From an uncultured Nesterenkonia sp. (GTDB taxonomy: Bacteria; Actinomycetota; Actinomycetes; Actinomycetales; Micrococcaceae), in NCBI GenBank assembly GCA_947494195.1, contig CANLUC010000005.1:62001-126000 (forward strand): 64,000 bases of DNA, written 5' to 3'. The notes under the pieces are model-generated. The model ran no database searches. It was not told the origin of the DNA and was given only the letters and a program-made list of their open reading frames with translations. Positions 17,021 through 25,078 of the stretch are shown here, piece after piece (the first letter of the stretch is position 1; each line of letters starts with the position of its first letter). A program made the translations under genes and the position numbers.

Positions 17021-19557
17021 GCGGCGTCCTTCATGGTGCTGTTCGGCTCAGTCGAGCTGGTCTCCTGCTGGCGCGGGGTCTTCATGGACACCACGAGCTG
17101 CTTCGACGACGACGGCGCCTGAGGCTGGGACTGGGACAGGGGCCTGGGCTGTGGGTGGTCGCGCTGGGCGGAGAGTGATCCGATGGTCCCCTCGTCCAGG
17201 ACGACGCGCCAATCCAGATTCTGCTCCGCGGGCTCCTGGGAGCTCGACTTCCGCGCTGACCTGGCGCTGCGGCGTGACTCGGACTTCTTCTCCACGTAGA
17301 ACCATCCGCGGATGGCCAGCATCACATCCACGAAGGCGTTCCACGGGCCGATGTACGCGAGGAAGGCCCAGGTTCCCCAGAAGGCGTTGAAGGCGGCAAA
17401 GGCCGCGTTGCCCCAGTTCTGCTGGGTGATGTCCCGGGCGAGTGTGAGCAGTGAGAATCCGACGATCAGCACGGGTGCCACGGCATAGAGCCAGGGTGCG
17501 GCGGTCCGGTTCTTCACCTTGGGTGTTCTCGCGAACGGGATCTTCTCCCCGGTCAGCGCCTGCTGCAGAGACTTGACCACACCTGCAAGGTTGACCGGCA
17601 GCAGGATCAGGTTGAATCCGTAGATCCGAAAGATGTCCGTGAACTTGTATCCGCACTGCCGCAGGTCCGCGCCCATGGTCAGGAAGTAGGGCACCGCGGC
17701 GAGCAGGATCAGCGGGCTCAGCAGGCGCGAGTCGTAGGGGTAGGCGAGCAGGAAGATCAGCCCCAGCGAGGCCCAGGCGATCGAGGCCATGTAGTTGAGC
17801 CGCAGCAGCACTTCGCTGAGCCGGATCTGTTCCCCCCGACGACGGCGCGCGCGCAGCTCACGGAGCAGCTTGGGCAGGATCAGCAGTCCGCCGTTGGCCC
17901 AGCGTCGACGCTGGACCACCAGCGAACCGAAATCTGGCGGGGTGGCGCTGTAGGAGAGTCGCTCGGGGTAGTTCTGCAGCGTCCATCCGTGGGTCCCGAG
18001 GTCGATGCTCGACTCGGTGTCCTCGATGACCGTTCGGTCTTGCACGAAACGCTGCACCAGGACACCGTTCTCCCAGCTTACTTCAGCGATGTCCTTCAGC
18101 GCTGCGGTGCGGATGACCGCGTTGGCGCCGACCCAGAAGGTGGCTCCGGCGTGGCTCATGCCCTGGTGCAGCAGGTGCTGGATGTCCGTGGTGGCCCCTG
18201 CCAGGCGTTCGATCCGGGAACCTGCTCCACGGAAGGAGGAATAGGGGGTCTGCGTCACGGCGATGCGCTCGTTGCCCGGCTGCTCCAGCACGTGCACGAG
18301 CCGCAGGCAGTATTCGGGCAGAAGCAGCGAGTCGGCGTCGAGGGTCAGCACGAACTCTGCGTCCGGGACGCTGAGATCCGGGGTCACGCCCGGCTGCGCG
18401 GTCTCCAGAGATGTACCGGAGAACCCCTGCTCGATCGTGTAGTCCCCGCCCAGCAGCCCGAGGTAGGCATTGAGGTTCATCGCCTTATTGGCCTCATGGG
18501 AGAGGTTGGTGAAGCGCTTGCGCTCGAAGCTGCTGAGCTTGGCGCTGAAGATCCAGGCGAGTCTGCGATGCATCTGCAGCATGCGCTCGGAGCTGGGGAG
18601 CTCTCCGGACTCGGCCGCCATCTCCAGGGCATCGGCGGTGAGCTCCAGCTCTGCGGCCAGGCCGCCCAGCACCTGGGTGGAGAAGAAGTCATCCACATGA
18701 TCGACTCGCGGCTCCTGGGCGGCCATCGAGCGCAGCCACTCCCCGCCCCAGGCATAGTGTCCGGCCAGGATCATGACCTGGAGCGAGTTCACCTGACGCT
18801 GCTGACCCAGCACCATCTCGAAGACGATCTGCGCGTCACGCATCCGGGTGGCCGGCTGCTCCAGCGCGGCCTCGATCTGTGCAGCGAGCGCTCGAGTCTC
18901 CTGCAGAGCGGGACTGTCCGAATACGGTGCGTCGTCGACCAGCAGCGCGACGTGGATCTCTGGATACTCCTGCAGGGCGGCGGACCAGAGCGTCTGTCGG
19001 ACCACGCTGGGCTCTTCGGCGTAGGAGGGCACCAGCACGACGATGGGCGCATCATTCTCGGACCGCTCCGACACGGTGCTGTGACCGCTGAAATGAGCAT
19101 CCAGCTCCGCCCGCGAGGCGCGACGGTGGGTCCGGAAGCGCAGCAGCGCTCCGTGACGGGCCACCAGGTACATCAGTGCGGAGAAGGTCAGCATGGTGAC
19201 CACCAGCAGGTACCCGACGGTCTCCATGGTGAAGCGAAAGTTCTGCGACCCGTACTCCAGGAACTGCCAGAGCACGGTGGAGATGATGTAACCGACCCAG
19301 GCAAGGATGGTGGTCAGGATCGCCACGCGGCTGAGCACGATCCGACGCACGCTGGGGCGCGGGTGGACGACGGGCAGCGGCTCCGTGCGGCGTTCTGCGC
19401 CGAGCTGGCGGCGACGTTTGGCTGCGGCAGGGGTCTCCGCAGCGCCATCAGGCACGGCCGGCGAGGCGGCAGAGGCTGCCGCGCCGGGCACGGCGAAAGT
19501 GGACGCGCGGGCATGAGGCGCCGACGTGGGCAGGGCTGGTTCAGGGGAAACAGACAT
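17017..19557 (-). CDS. Processive family 2 glycosyltransferase (polysaccharide synthase)
   Basis: 846 residues. Two N-terminal membrane helices, a cytoplasmic GT2 domain, then several C-terminal helices, as in cellulose/hyaluronan/chitin-type synthases. Catalytic motifs: VVLVPSYAEE, ALLVDDAP, LTLDADSLLLPEY (DxD-like), TVIEDTE and QRRRW. The ATG at 19557 starts SVSPEPALPTSAPHARAS; a longer in-frame reading to 20457 would run antisense through the oxidoreductase gene and is rejected. It is followed by the GH18 gene with a four-base overlap. The Ser/Arg/Gln-rich C-terminal tail (about 760-846) is probably unstructured. The polymer is unknown; pairing with GH18 suggests an N-acetylglucosamine polymer. 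Confidence 0.9.
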   Translation of the reverse strand: MSVSPEPALPTSAPHARASTFAVPGAAASAASPAVPDGAAETPAAAKRRRQLGAERRTEPLPVVHPRPSVRRIVLSRVAILTTILAWVGYIISTVLWQFLEYGSQNFRFTMETVGYLLVVTMLTFSALMYLVARHGALLRFRTHRRASRAELDAHFSGHSTVSERSENDAPIVVLVPSYAEEPSVVRQTLWSAALQEYPEIHVALLVDDAPYSDSPALQETRALAAQIEAALEQPATRMRDAQIVFEMVLGQQRQVNSLQVMILAGHYAWGGEWLRSMAAQEPRVDHVDDFFSTQVLGGLAAELELTADALEMAAESGELPSSERMLQMHRRLAWIFSAKLSSFERKRFTNLSHEANKAMNLNAYLGLLGGDYTIEQGFSGTSLETAQPGVTPDLSVPDAEFVLTLDADSLLLPEYCLRLVHVLEQPGNERIAVTQTPYSSFRGAGSRIERLAGATTDIQHLLHQGMSHAGATFWVGANAVIRTAALKDIAEVSWENGVLVQRFVQDRTVIEDTESSIDLGTHGWTLQNYPERLSYSATPPDFGSLVVQRRRWANGGLLILPKLLRELRARRRRGEQIRLSEVLLRLNYMASIAWASLGLIFLLAYPYDSRLLSPLILLAAVPYFLTMGADLRQCGYKFTDIFRIYGFNLILLPVNLAGVVKSLQQALTGEKIPFARTPKVKNRTAAPWLYAVAPVLIVGFSLLTLARDITQQNWGNAAFAAFNAFWGTWAFLAYIGPWNAFVDVMLAIRGWFYVEKKSESRRSARSARKSSSQEPAEQNLDWRVVLDEGTIGSLSAQRDHPQPRPLSQSQPQAPSSSKQLVVSMKTPRQQETSSTEPNSTMKDAA

Positions 19558-19761
19558 GAGATGACATCCCGGGTCTCGAGCAGGCGATCCTGCAAAGGGT
19601 GGCCCGCCGGCGGAAGGACCGGCGGGCCGTGGTGCGTAATAGAGACTATTGTCTATACCCCCTGGGGCACCCTGGGGTCCCACCCTAGGGTTTGACGCTC
19701 TGCGGACTTCTGTCCGTCTCGCCGTGTGAGGTGAAACTCCTCCTCGGTGTATTCTCGGGCC

Positions 19762-20802
19762 ATGACTGTGAGCCACACAACATCTCCCGAGTCCACCCCC
19801 ATCCCCCGCACCCCCGGACTGCGCTGGGGCATCCTCGCCACCGGATTCATCGCGGCGCAGTTCACCGGCGATGCGCAGCTCGCCGGCCTGGATGTGCGGG
19901 CCGTGGGCTCCCGCTCTGCCGAATCCGCCCAGCGCTTCGCCACAACCCATGAAATTCCTACGGCCCATGGCTCCTACGAGGCCCTTGCCGCGGACCCGGA
20001 GATCGACATCGTCTACGTGGCGACTCCGCACCCGATGCACCGCGAGACGGCAGGCATGATGCTCGAAGCTGGCAAGCACGTGCTCGTGGAGAAGCCCTTC
20101 ACGCTGAACCGGGCGGAGGCCGTGGCGCTGCGCAACCTTGCGCGAAACAAGGGGCTGCTGGTGATGGAGGCGATGTGGACCCGCTATCTGCCGCATATGC
20201 GCCGGATCCACGAGATCATCGCCTCCGGAGGCATCGGGGAGGTGCGCACCGTCTTCGCGGACCATACCCAGTTCATGCCCACCGATCCGGAGCACCGGAT
20301 CAACGCTCTGGGACTCGGCGGCGGCGCGCTGCTCGATCTCGGGATCTACCCGATCTCCTTCGCCTGGGACATCCTGGGTGAGCCCATCAGCGTCCAGGCG
20401 GCCGCGCACTTCGGCGCCACCGGCGCCGATACCGAGGTGGCGACGGTGATGACCCACCTCTCCGGTGCGCTGTCCACCACGATGACCTCATCTCGGGGCA
20501 AGGGTCCGAACACGGCGCACATCGTCGGGACCGCCGGTCGGATCGACATCGACGGTGTCTGGTACACCTCCACGGACTTCACCCACACGGCCACCGACGG
20601 CACCGTCGTCGAGCGCTTCGAGACGCCCCGGCAGGGGTTCGGCATGCAGCACCAGGCGATCGCCGCCGAGGACTACGTCACCCGCGGGCAGCTGGAGGGC
20701 GAGCTGCTCACGCTCGACGACTCGGTGAAGATCATGGGAACCCTGGACGAGATCCGCGCACAGATCGGACTGCGCTACCCCGGGGAGCCGCGCCTCCGCT
20801 GA
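19762..20802 (+). CDS. Gfo/Idh/MocA family NAD(P)-dependent oxidoreductase
   Basis: About 346 residues. N-terminal Rossmann fold begins LRWGILATGFIAAQFTGDAQ; the family motif DIVYVATPHPMHRETAGMMLEAGKHVLVEKPFTLN carries the conserved EKP. The C-terminal substrate domain includes LGGGALLDLGIYPISFAWDILGEP. Typical substrates are sugars, inositols or trans-dihydrodiols; this one is unassigned. Start taken at the ATG at 19762; a GTG at 19747 would add five residues. It is divergent from the GT2 gene and ends four bases from the convergent symporter gene. Confidence 0.92.
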   Translation: MTVSHTTSPESTPIPRTPGLRWGILATGFIAAQFTGDAQLAGLDVRAVGSRSAESAQRFATTHEIPTAHGSYEALAADPEIDIVYVATPHPMHRETAGMMLEAGKHVLVEKPFTLNRAEAVALRNLARNKGLLVMEAMWTRYLPHMRRIHEIIASGGIGEVRTVFADHTQFMPTDPEHRINALGLGGGALLDLGIYPISFAWDILGEPISVQAAAHFGATGADTEVATVMTHLSGALSTTMTSSRGKGPNTAHIVGTAGRIDIDGVWYTSTDFTHTATDGTVVERFETPRQGFGMQHQAIAAEDYVTRGQLEGELLTLDDSVKIMGTLDEIRAQIGLRYPGEPRLR

Positions 20803-20806
20803 GCCG

Positions 20807-22339
20807 TCATCGCCGACCCTGCCGCGCGGGAACCTCCGGAGCATGCAGCCGGAGCATCACCGCATCGGTATGGGCCGGAGGCTGACCACGCCCGAACCTG
20901 CTGACCACCACCGTCACGGTGAAGGCCAGCGGGACGCACCACAGCGCAGGGGACACGAGCAGCTGCAGCGCTCCGGGCTGCACCGGCCCCTCCCCCAGCG
21001 CGAGCCCCAGCACCTGAGCGGTCAGCGAGCTCACAGCCCCCACGGCCATGCCCCAGATCGCGCCCTGGGCGGTCAGTCCGCGCCACCACACTCCCAGCAG
21101 CATCACCGGGGCGAGGGCGGAGGCCGTGAAGGTGAACACCATGGCCACCGCTCCGGCCAGGGCAAGCTCAGAGGTGGCGGTCCCCACTGCCAGCGGGACG
21201 GCGATGGCCAGCAGCGCGCCCAGCCGGAAGCCGCGCACCGTCCCGGAGAAGAACTCCTGAGAGAGCACCCCGGAGACCGAGACGACGAGGCCTGAGGTGG
21301 TGGAGAGGAAGGCCGCGAAGGCGCCCCCGGCGATCAGCGCGGTGAGCAGGTCGCTGGAGAGTCCCTCGAAGACCGCGGCGGGCAGCCGAAGGATCGCGGT
21401 GTCATGGCTGAGTCCCCCGCTGCGCGCGATCTCGCCGGCGGCGGCAGGTGTTCCCCAGACCAGACGGGCGACGACGCCCAGGACCACGGGCAGCAGATAG
21501 AACAGGACCAGCAGACCCATCAGGACCGTCGTGGTCCTGCGGGCCGCCGCGCCGTCGGGGTTCGTGTAGAAGCGGACCAGCACGTGCGGCAGGCCGAGGG
21601 TTCCCATCATCAGCGCCAGCAGCACCGAGGTGCTGCGCGAGAATTCGGCCCACGGATCCCCTGCCGGCCCGAACGCCGCCAGAGAGGTCGACCACGCGCC
21701 GTCGATGGCTGGCAGCTGGAGCCGATCCCACAGTCCGACCTGCAGCAGGATGAACACAGTGGGCACCAGCAGCGCGGTGAGCTTCACCCAGTACTGCACG
21801 GCCTGCGCCAGCGTGACCGAGCGCATGCCGCCGGTGAGCACCACGAAGAGCACGACCATGGAGACCAGCAGCGGACCCACCCATCCGGGGGCCCCGCCGG
21901 TGGCGGAGAGCGCGATCGAGGCGCCATGCAGCTGCGGGACGATGTAGAGCCATCCCGCGGCGACGACGACGATCACCGTCATCCGCCGCATCAGCGCCGA
22001 ACGGAAGCGCAGCACCACGAAGTCCGGCAGCGTATAGGCCCCCGAGCGGCGCAGCGGTGCGGCCATGAAGAGCAGCAGGATCAGGAACCCCGCGGTGTAG
22101 CCCACCGGAAACCACAGCCCGTACGTCCCGTGGGCCAGGATCAGTCCGGCCACCCCGAGGAAGCTGGCGGCGGAGAGGAATTCTCCGGCGATCGCTGAGG
22201 CGTTCATCCAGGGCGGCACCCGGCGCGAGGCCACGAAGAAGTCACTGGTGCTGCGCGAGAGACCAGGGCTTCCCAGCAGCAGTGTCAGCGCGCAGACAAC
22301 TCCGACGGCGAACAGGACCGTGATCTGCTCCCCGGTCAT
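20807..22339 (-). CDS. Sodium:solute symporter family permease (cation/acetate-type)
   Basis: 510 residues, about 13 hydrophobic helices. Family features: FFVASRRVPPWMNASAIAGEFLSAASFLGVAGLI near the N-terminus and LGTPHVLVRFYTNPD-like segment GTLGLPHVLVRFYTNPDGAAARRTT. It is the last gene of a four-gene unit (histidine kinase, response regulator, small membrane protein, permease) with four-base overlaps throughout, so it is likely the regulated output or a signal-sensing partner of the kinase. It resembles the ActP/MctC branch; monocarboxylate transport (acetate, pyruvate) is inferred. Confidence 0.88.
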   Translation of the reverse strand: MTGEQITVLFAVGVVCALTLLLGSPGLSRSTSDFFVASRRVPPWMNASAIAGEFLSAASFLGVAGLILAHGTYGLWFPVGYTAGFLILLLFMAAPLRRSGAYTLPDFVVLRFRSALMRRMTVIVVVAAGWLYIVPQLHGASIALSATGGAPGWVGPLLVSMVVLFVVLTGGMRSVTLAQAVQYWVKLTALLVPTVFILLQVGLWDRLQLPAIDGAWSTSLAAFGPAGDPWAEFSRSTSVLLALMMGTLGLPHVLVRFYTNPDGAAARRTTTVLMGLLVLFYLLPVVLGVVARLVWGTPAAAGEIARSGGLSHDTAILRLPAAVFEGLSSDLLTALIAGGAFAAFLSTTSGLVVSVSGVLSQEFFSGTVRGFRLGALLAIAVPLAVGTATSELALAGAVAMVFTFTASALAPVMLLGVWWRGLTAQGAIWGMAVGAVSSLTAQVLGLALGEGPVQPGALQLLVSPALWCVPLAFTVTVVVSRFGRGQPPAHTDAVMLRLHAPEVPARQGRR

Positions 22340-22836
22340 CGGGGCTCGCCTTCTGCGTCGGGGGCGGGTGGGGTGGCCGGGGTGGAGGGCCTGAGCGGAC
22401 CGTCTGGGGCGGCCGGGTCGGAGGGGCTGAGGCCGACCACCTCGGCCCAGCGCCGTTCATTGGCCTCGGCCCGGCGCTGGAAGAGCCAGGCCGTGCCGAG
22501 CAGCACCGGGAAGAAGCCCACGCCGGGCACCACCCATGCTAACGGCACGCCGGCCAGCAGCAGCGCGCCGATCGGGGTGGCGGTCAGCAGCAGTCCCACC
22601 ACCACGAGCAGCACGAAGAACCCGACCCCGAGGACCAGAGCCAACCGAAGCTGGGCTCGCATGAGCCGGCGCACTGCAGCGGCCGACTCGGCGCGGGAGA
22701 GGTTTCCCTGCTCCGCGCCCAGCGTGTGCTCTGCCGCCTGGCCGCGGCTGAGCAGCGCCTCACGCACGCTGGGCACTGCACGAGGCCCGCGCGCCGCACT
22801 CCACGCGGCCGGGGAGGGCTCTTCGGGCGAGCTCAC
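22336..22836 (-). CDS. Small membrane protein of the symporter operon
   Basis: 166 residues, with two central hydrophobic helices (LALVLGVGFFVLLVVVGLLL and LLLAGVPLAWVVPGVGFFPVLLGTAWLF) between charged, proline-rich ends. The two-helix layout resembles the DUF485 partners of acetate symporters, but I do not see a convincing DUF485 motif. Overlaps neighbours by four bases on each side. Likely an accessory subunit of the following permease; inference only. Confidence 0.75.
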   Translation of the reverse strand: MSSPEEPSPAAWSAARGPRAVPSVREALLSRGQAAEHTLGAEQGNLSRAESAAAVRRLMRAQLRLALVLGVGFFVLLVVVGLLLTATPIGALLLAGVPLAWVVPGVGFFPVLLGTAWLFQRRAEANERRWAEVVGLSPSDPAAPDGPLRPSTPATPPAPDAEGEPR

Positions 22837-23612
22837 AGCCTGCGCTCCTCGAGCCGCTCACGGACCTGTGGCATCAGGCGTCGGCTGACCTCGAGCTCCG
22901 CGTCGGGGACCCCGACGAGCATCCGGCCCTGTCGTCGCGTCACCCGTTGGACGTGGGCGAGGTTCACCATGGAGGACCGGTGCGTGCGCAGGAACCCGTG
23001 GACCTCCCACTGGTCCTCCAGCTCAGCCAGCGGCGCGCGCAGCAGGTACGTCCCCGCCTGGGTATGCAGTCGCGCGTAGTCCCCGTGGGCTTGGACCCAG
23101 CGAATGTCCTGCAGGTTGACGAGCACGGTGGAGTCTCCCTGCAGCACTGAGACACGGACCGGATCAGCGCGTTCGGGCCTCGCCGTCTGCTGTGCCGCGG
23201 CTGCGCGGCGCAGCGCCTCGGCGAGCCGCTCCGCCCGCACCGGTTTGAGCAGGTAGTCCCGGGCTTCGAGTTCGAAGGCCTCCACCGCCGGGTGGGCGTC
23301 GGCGGTCACGAACACCACCTGGGGGCCGGTGCTTGAGGAGCCGTCAGCACGCTCCCCCTCGTCCGGAATCTCTTCGCGCAGGCGCCGCGCCAGGGCCAGT
23401 CCGCTCATCGCCGGCATGTGGATGTCGAGCAGCACCACATCGACCTGCTGGGTCTGCAGCAGCTGCTCGGCGGCCCGCGCATCGGAGGCGGTGAACACCT
23501 CCCCTGCCTGGGGCTCGGCTGCCAGGAGCCACTCCATCTGGGTCACCGCGAGCGGTTCGTCGTCGACCACCAGCACGGTGAGGCCCTGGGCGAGGGGTGC
23601 GGTGTCCATCAT
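22833..23612 (-). CDS. LytTR-family response regulator
   Basis: 259 residues. The receiver domain (about 10-140) has the acidic pocket VVDDEP, the phosphoacceptor in VVLLDIHMPAMSG (D63) and the K of DYLLKPV. The LytTR DNA-binding domain (about 150-255) includes IRWVQAHGDYARLHT and FLRTHRSSMVNLAHVQRV. It is translationally coupled to the upstream kinase gene and probably controls this operon and/or the divergent acetate symporter. Confidence 0.95.
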   Translation of the reverse strand: MMDTAPLAQGLTVLVVDDEPLAVTQMEWLLAAEPQAGEVFTASDARAAEQLLQTQQVDVVLLDIHMPAMSGLALARRLREEIPDEGERADGSSSTGPQVVFVTADAHPAVEAFELEARDYLLKPVRAERLAEALRRAAAAQQTARPERADPVRVSVLQGDSTVLVNLQDIRWVQAHGDYARLHTQAGTYLLRAPLAELEDQWEVHGFLRTHRSSMVNLAHVQRVTRRQGRMLVGVPDAELEVSRRLMPQVRERLEERRL

Positions 23613-24529
23613 GGTGCGTCCTGGGCTGGCGGCGGGGTCGGGTGAATCGGTGAGGTCTGGGAAGCCGCGGGGCTCTGCGAGGTCTCGGACGGGAGCTGGC
23701 CGGGCTGGAACTTCGGGATGCGCATCGAGACCCGCATCCCTTCCCCCGGAGCGGTCTCGACCACCAGTCCCGCCTCGGCGCCATAGGCCTGACGCAGCCG
23801 GAGATCCACGTTGCGCACTCCGATATGGGCGTTGCCGGCCTCACCGTGCAGCACCTCCCGCATCGCTGCAGGTTCGGCGCCCTGACCGTCGTCCACCACG
23901 CTGATCTCCGCGTGGGTCCCGGCGTCCGCGGCGCGCAGCCAGACAGTGCCTGATCCGGTCTCGGAATCTACCCCGTGGCGCACCGCGTTCTCGACCAGCG
24001 GCTGCACCGCGAGGAACGGAATCTGCACGCCCAGCACCTCGGGTGCGATCTGCAGCTTGACCTGGATCCGATCGCCGAAGCGCGCCTTCTCCAGGAGCAC
24101 ATAGCGCTCAACCGCGGCAAGCTCCTCGCGCAGGGTCGTGAAGTCTCCCTCCGCGCGAAGGCTGTATCGGGTGAAGTCGGCGAAGTCGAGGACCAGCTCG
24201 CGGGCTCGCACCGGGTCCGCCGGGATCGTCGCGGCGATGGCATTGAGGCTGTTGTAGATGAAATGCGGGGAGATCTGCGCGCGCAACGAGCGCAGCTCAG
24301 CCTCCACCAGCTGACGCCGCATCGCCTCATCCACCGAGGCCTCGCTCAACTCAGCGCGGATCTCCGGGCTGATGACCGACTCCCCCGTGCGGAAACGACC
24401 GGCGTCGTCGTCGGCGGTCTCGGCTCGGTGGGTCCGATACAGCAGCACGGCAGCACCGACCACCCCGGCCACCAGGACCAGGGCGAGCACGAAGGGGGCG
24501 AGCGCCGCCAGTGAATTCATCGTGTTCAT
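23609..24529 (-). CDS. LytS-type sensor histidine kinase
   Basis: About 306 residues. One N-terminal membrane helix (ALAPFVLALVLVAGVVGAAVLLY), then the His_kinase (LytS-type) domain with phosphoacceptor H in LRAQISPHFIYNSLNAIAATI, and an HATPase domain with N-box LAVQPLVENAVRHGV and G-rich VVDDGQGAEP. No periplasmic or cytoplasmic sensor domain is visible, so the input may come from a partner such as the permease in the same operon. The start used (MNTMNSL) removes a ten-residue extension of doubtful quality. Divergent from the DUF485-actP genes. Confidence 0.93.
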   Translation of the reverse strand: MNTMNSLAALAPFVLALVLVAGVVGAAVLLYRTHRAETADDDAGRFRTGESVISPEIRAELSEASVDEAMRRQLVEAELRSLRAQISPHFIYNSLNAIAATIPADPVRARELVLDFADFTRYSLRAEGDFTTLREELAAVERYVLLEKARFGDRIQVKLQIAPEVLGVQIPFLAVQPLVENAVRHGVDSETGSGTVWLRAADAGTHAEISVVDDGQGAEPAAMREVLHGEAGNAHIGVRNVDLRLRQAYGAEAGLVVETAPGEGMRVSMRIPKFQPGQLPSETSQSPAASQTSPIHPTPPPAQDAP

Positions 24530-24627
24530 CCTATGAGGGGTGAGCCGTGGATGTTGCACAGCTCACGGACCGACCATTCACCGCTAATTCGACACCGCTC
24601 ATCGCACGACCCCCGAGAATGGCTGAT

Positions 24628-24643
24628 CGTGACCAGGGTCACA
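24628..24643. promoter_or_regulatory. Candidate CRP/GlxR-type binding site
   Basis: GTGA-N6-TCAC with a perfectly symmetric core (GTGACC AG GGTCAC) matches the CRP-family consensus TGTGA-N6-TCACA at all but one position. It lies between the divergent kinase and DUF485-actP genes, 73 bases before the latter. GlxR/CRP control of acetate uptake is known in Actinobacteria; binding here is inferred. Confidence 0.55.
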
Positions 24644-24715
24644 CTGCAGGCTGGAGACATACATCCGTGAATCTGGCTCGTGCGAGCGAGCCGAGACGAC
24701 CTAGGAGGACCAGCC

Positions 24716-25078
24716 ATGACTCACGTCAATGCCCCGCATGCGGGGCCCGTTGACTACCGGGAGGTGCAGCAGCGGGAAGACTTCAAGGAGCTTCGCAAGA
24801 CGCACCGAAGCTTCGTCTTCCCGATGACGGCGTTCTTCCTGCTCTGGTACATCGCCTTCGTGATCGCCGCCGCGTTCTTCCCCGACTTCATGGCCATCAA
24901 GGTGTGGGGAAACATCAACCTCGGCCTGATTCTGGGGCTCGCGCAGTTCCTGACCACCTTCTTGATCACCGGGCTCTATGTCTGGTTCACCAATTCCAAG
25001 CTGGACCCGAAGTCCTCGGCGATCCGGCTCGAGCTCGAGGCCAGAGGCGCAGGCCTGCCTGAGGAGGAGAAGCACTGA
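24716..25078 (+). CDS. DUF485 domain membrane protein, partner of the acetate symporter
   Basis: 120 residues with two membrane helices (FPMTAFFLLWYIAFVIAAAFFPDFM and LGLILGLAQFLTTFLITGLYVWF). DUF485 features: the N-terminal EDFKELRKTHRSFVFPMTAFFL and the C-terminal YVWFTNSKLDP. AGGAGG precedes the ATG at 24716. Its stop overlaps the symporter start by one base (TGATG), the usual DUF485-actP arrangement, so it is probably an accessory subunit. Confidence 0.93.
   Translation: MTHVNAPHAGPVDYREVQQREDFKELRKTHRSFVFPMTAFFLLWYIAFVIAAAFFPDFMAIKVWGNINLGLILGLAQFLTTFLITGLYVWFTNSKLDPKSSAIRLELEARGAGLPEEEKH

Noticed and set aside
17017-20457. A 1146-residue leftward reading frame joining a long N-terminal extension to the GT2 synthase
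   Set aside because: The first 300 residues run antisense through the oxidoreductase gene at 19762-20802 and have Gly/Arg/His-rich shadow composition. The real start is the ATG at 19557.
24579-24602. Two direct repeats CACCGCTNAT as LytTR binding sites
   Set aside because: Start-to-start spacing of 14 bases is shorter than the usual 21-22 for LytTR sites, and the sequence match is loose. Kept only as a comment.
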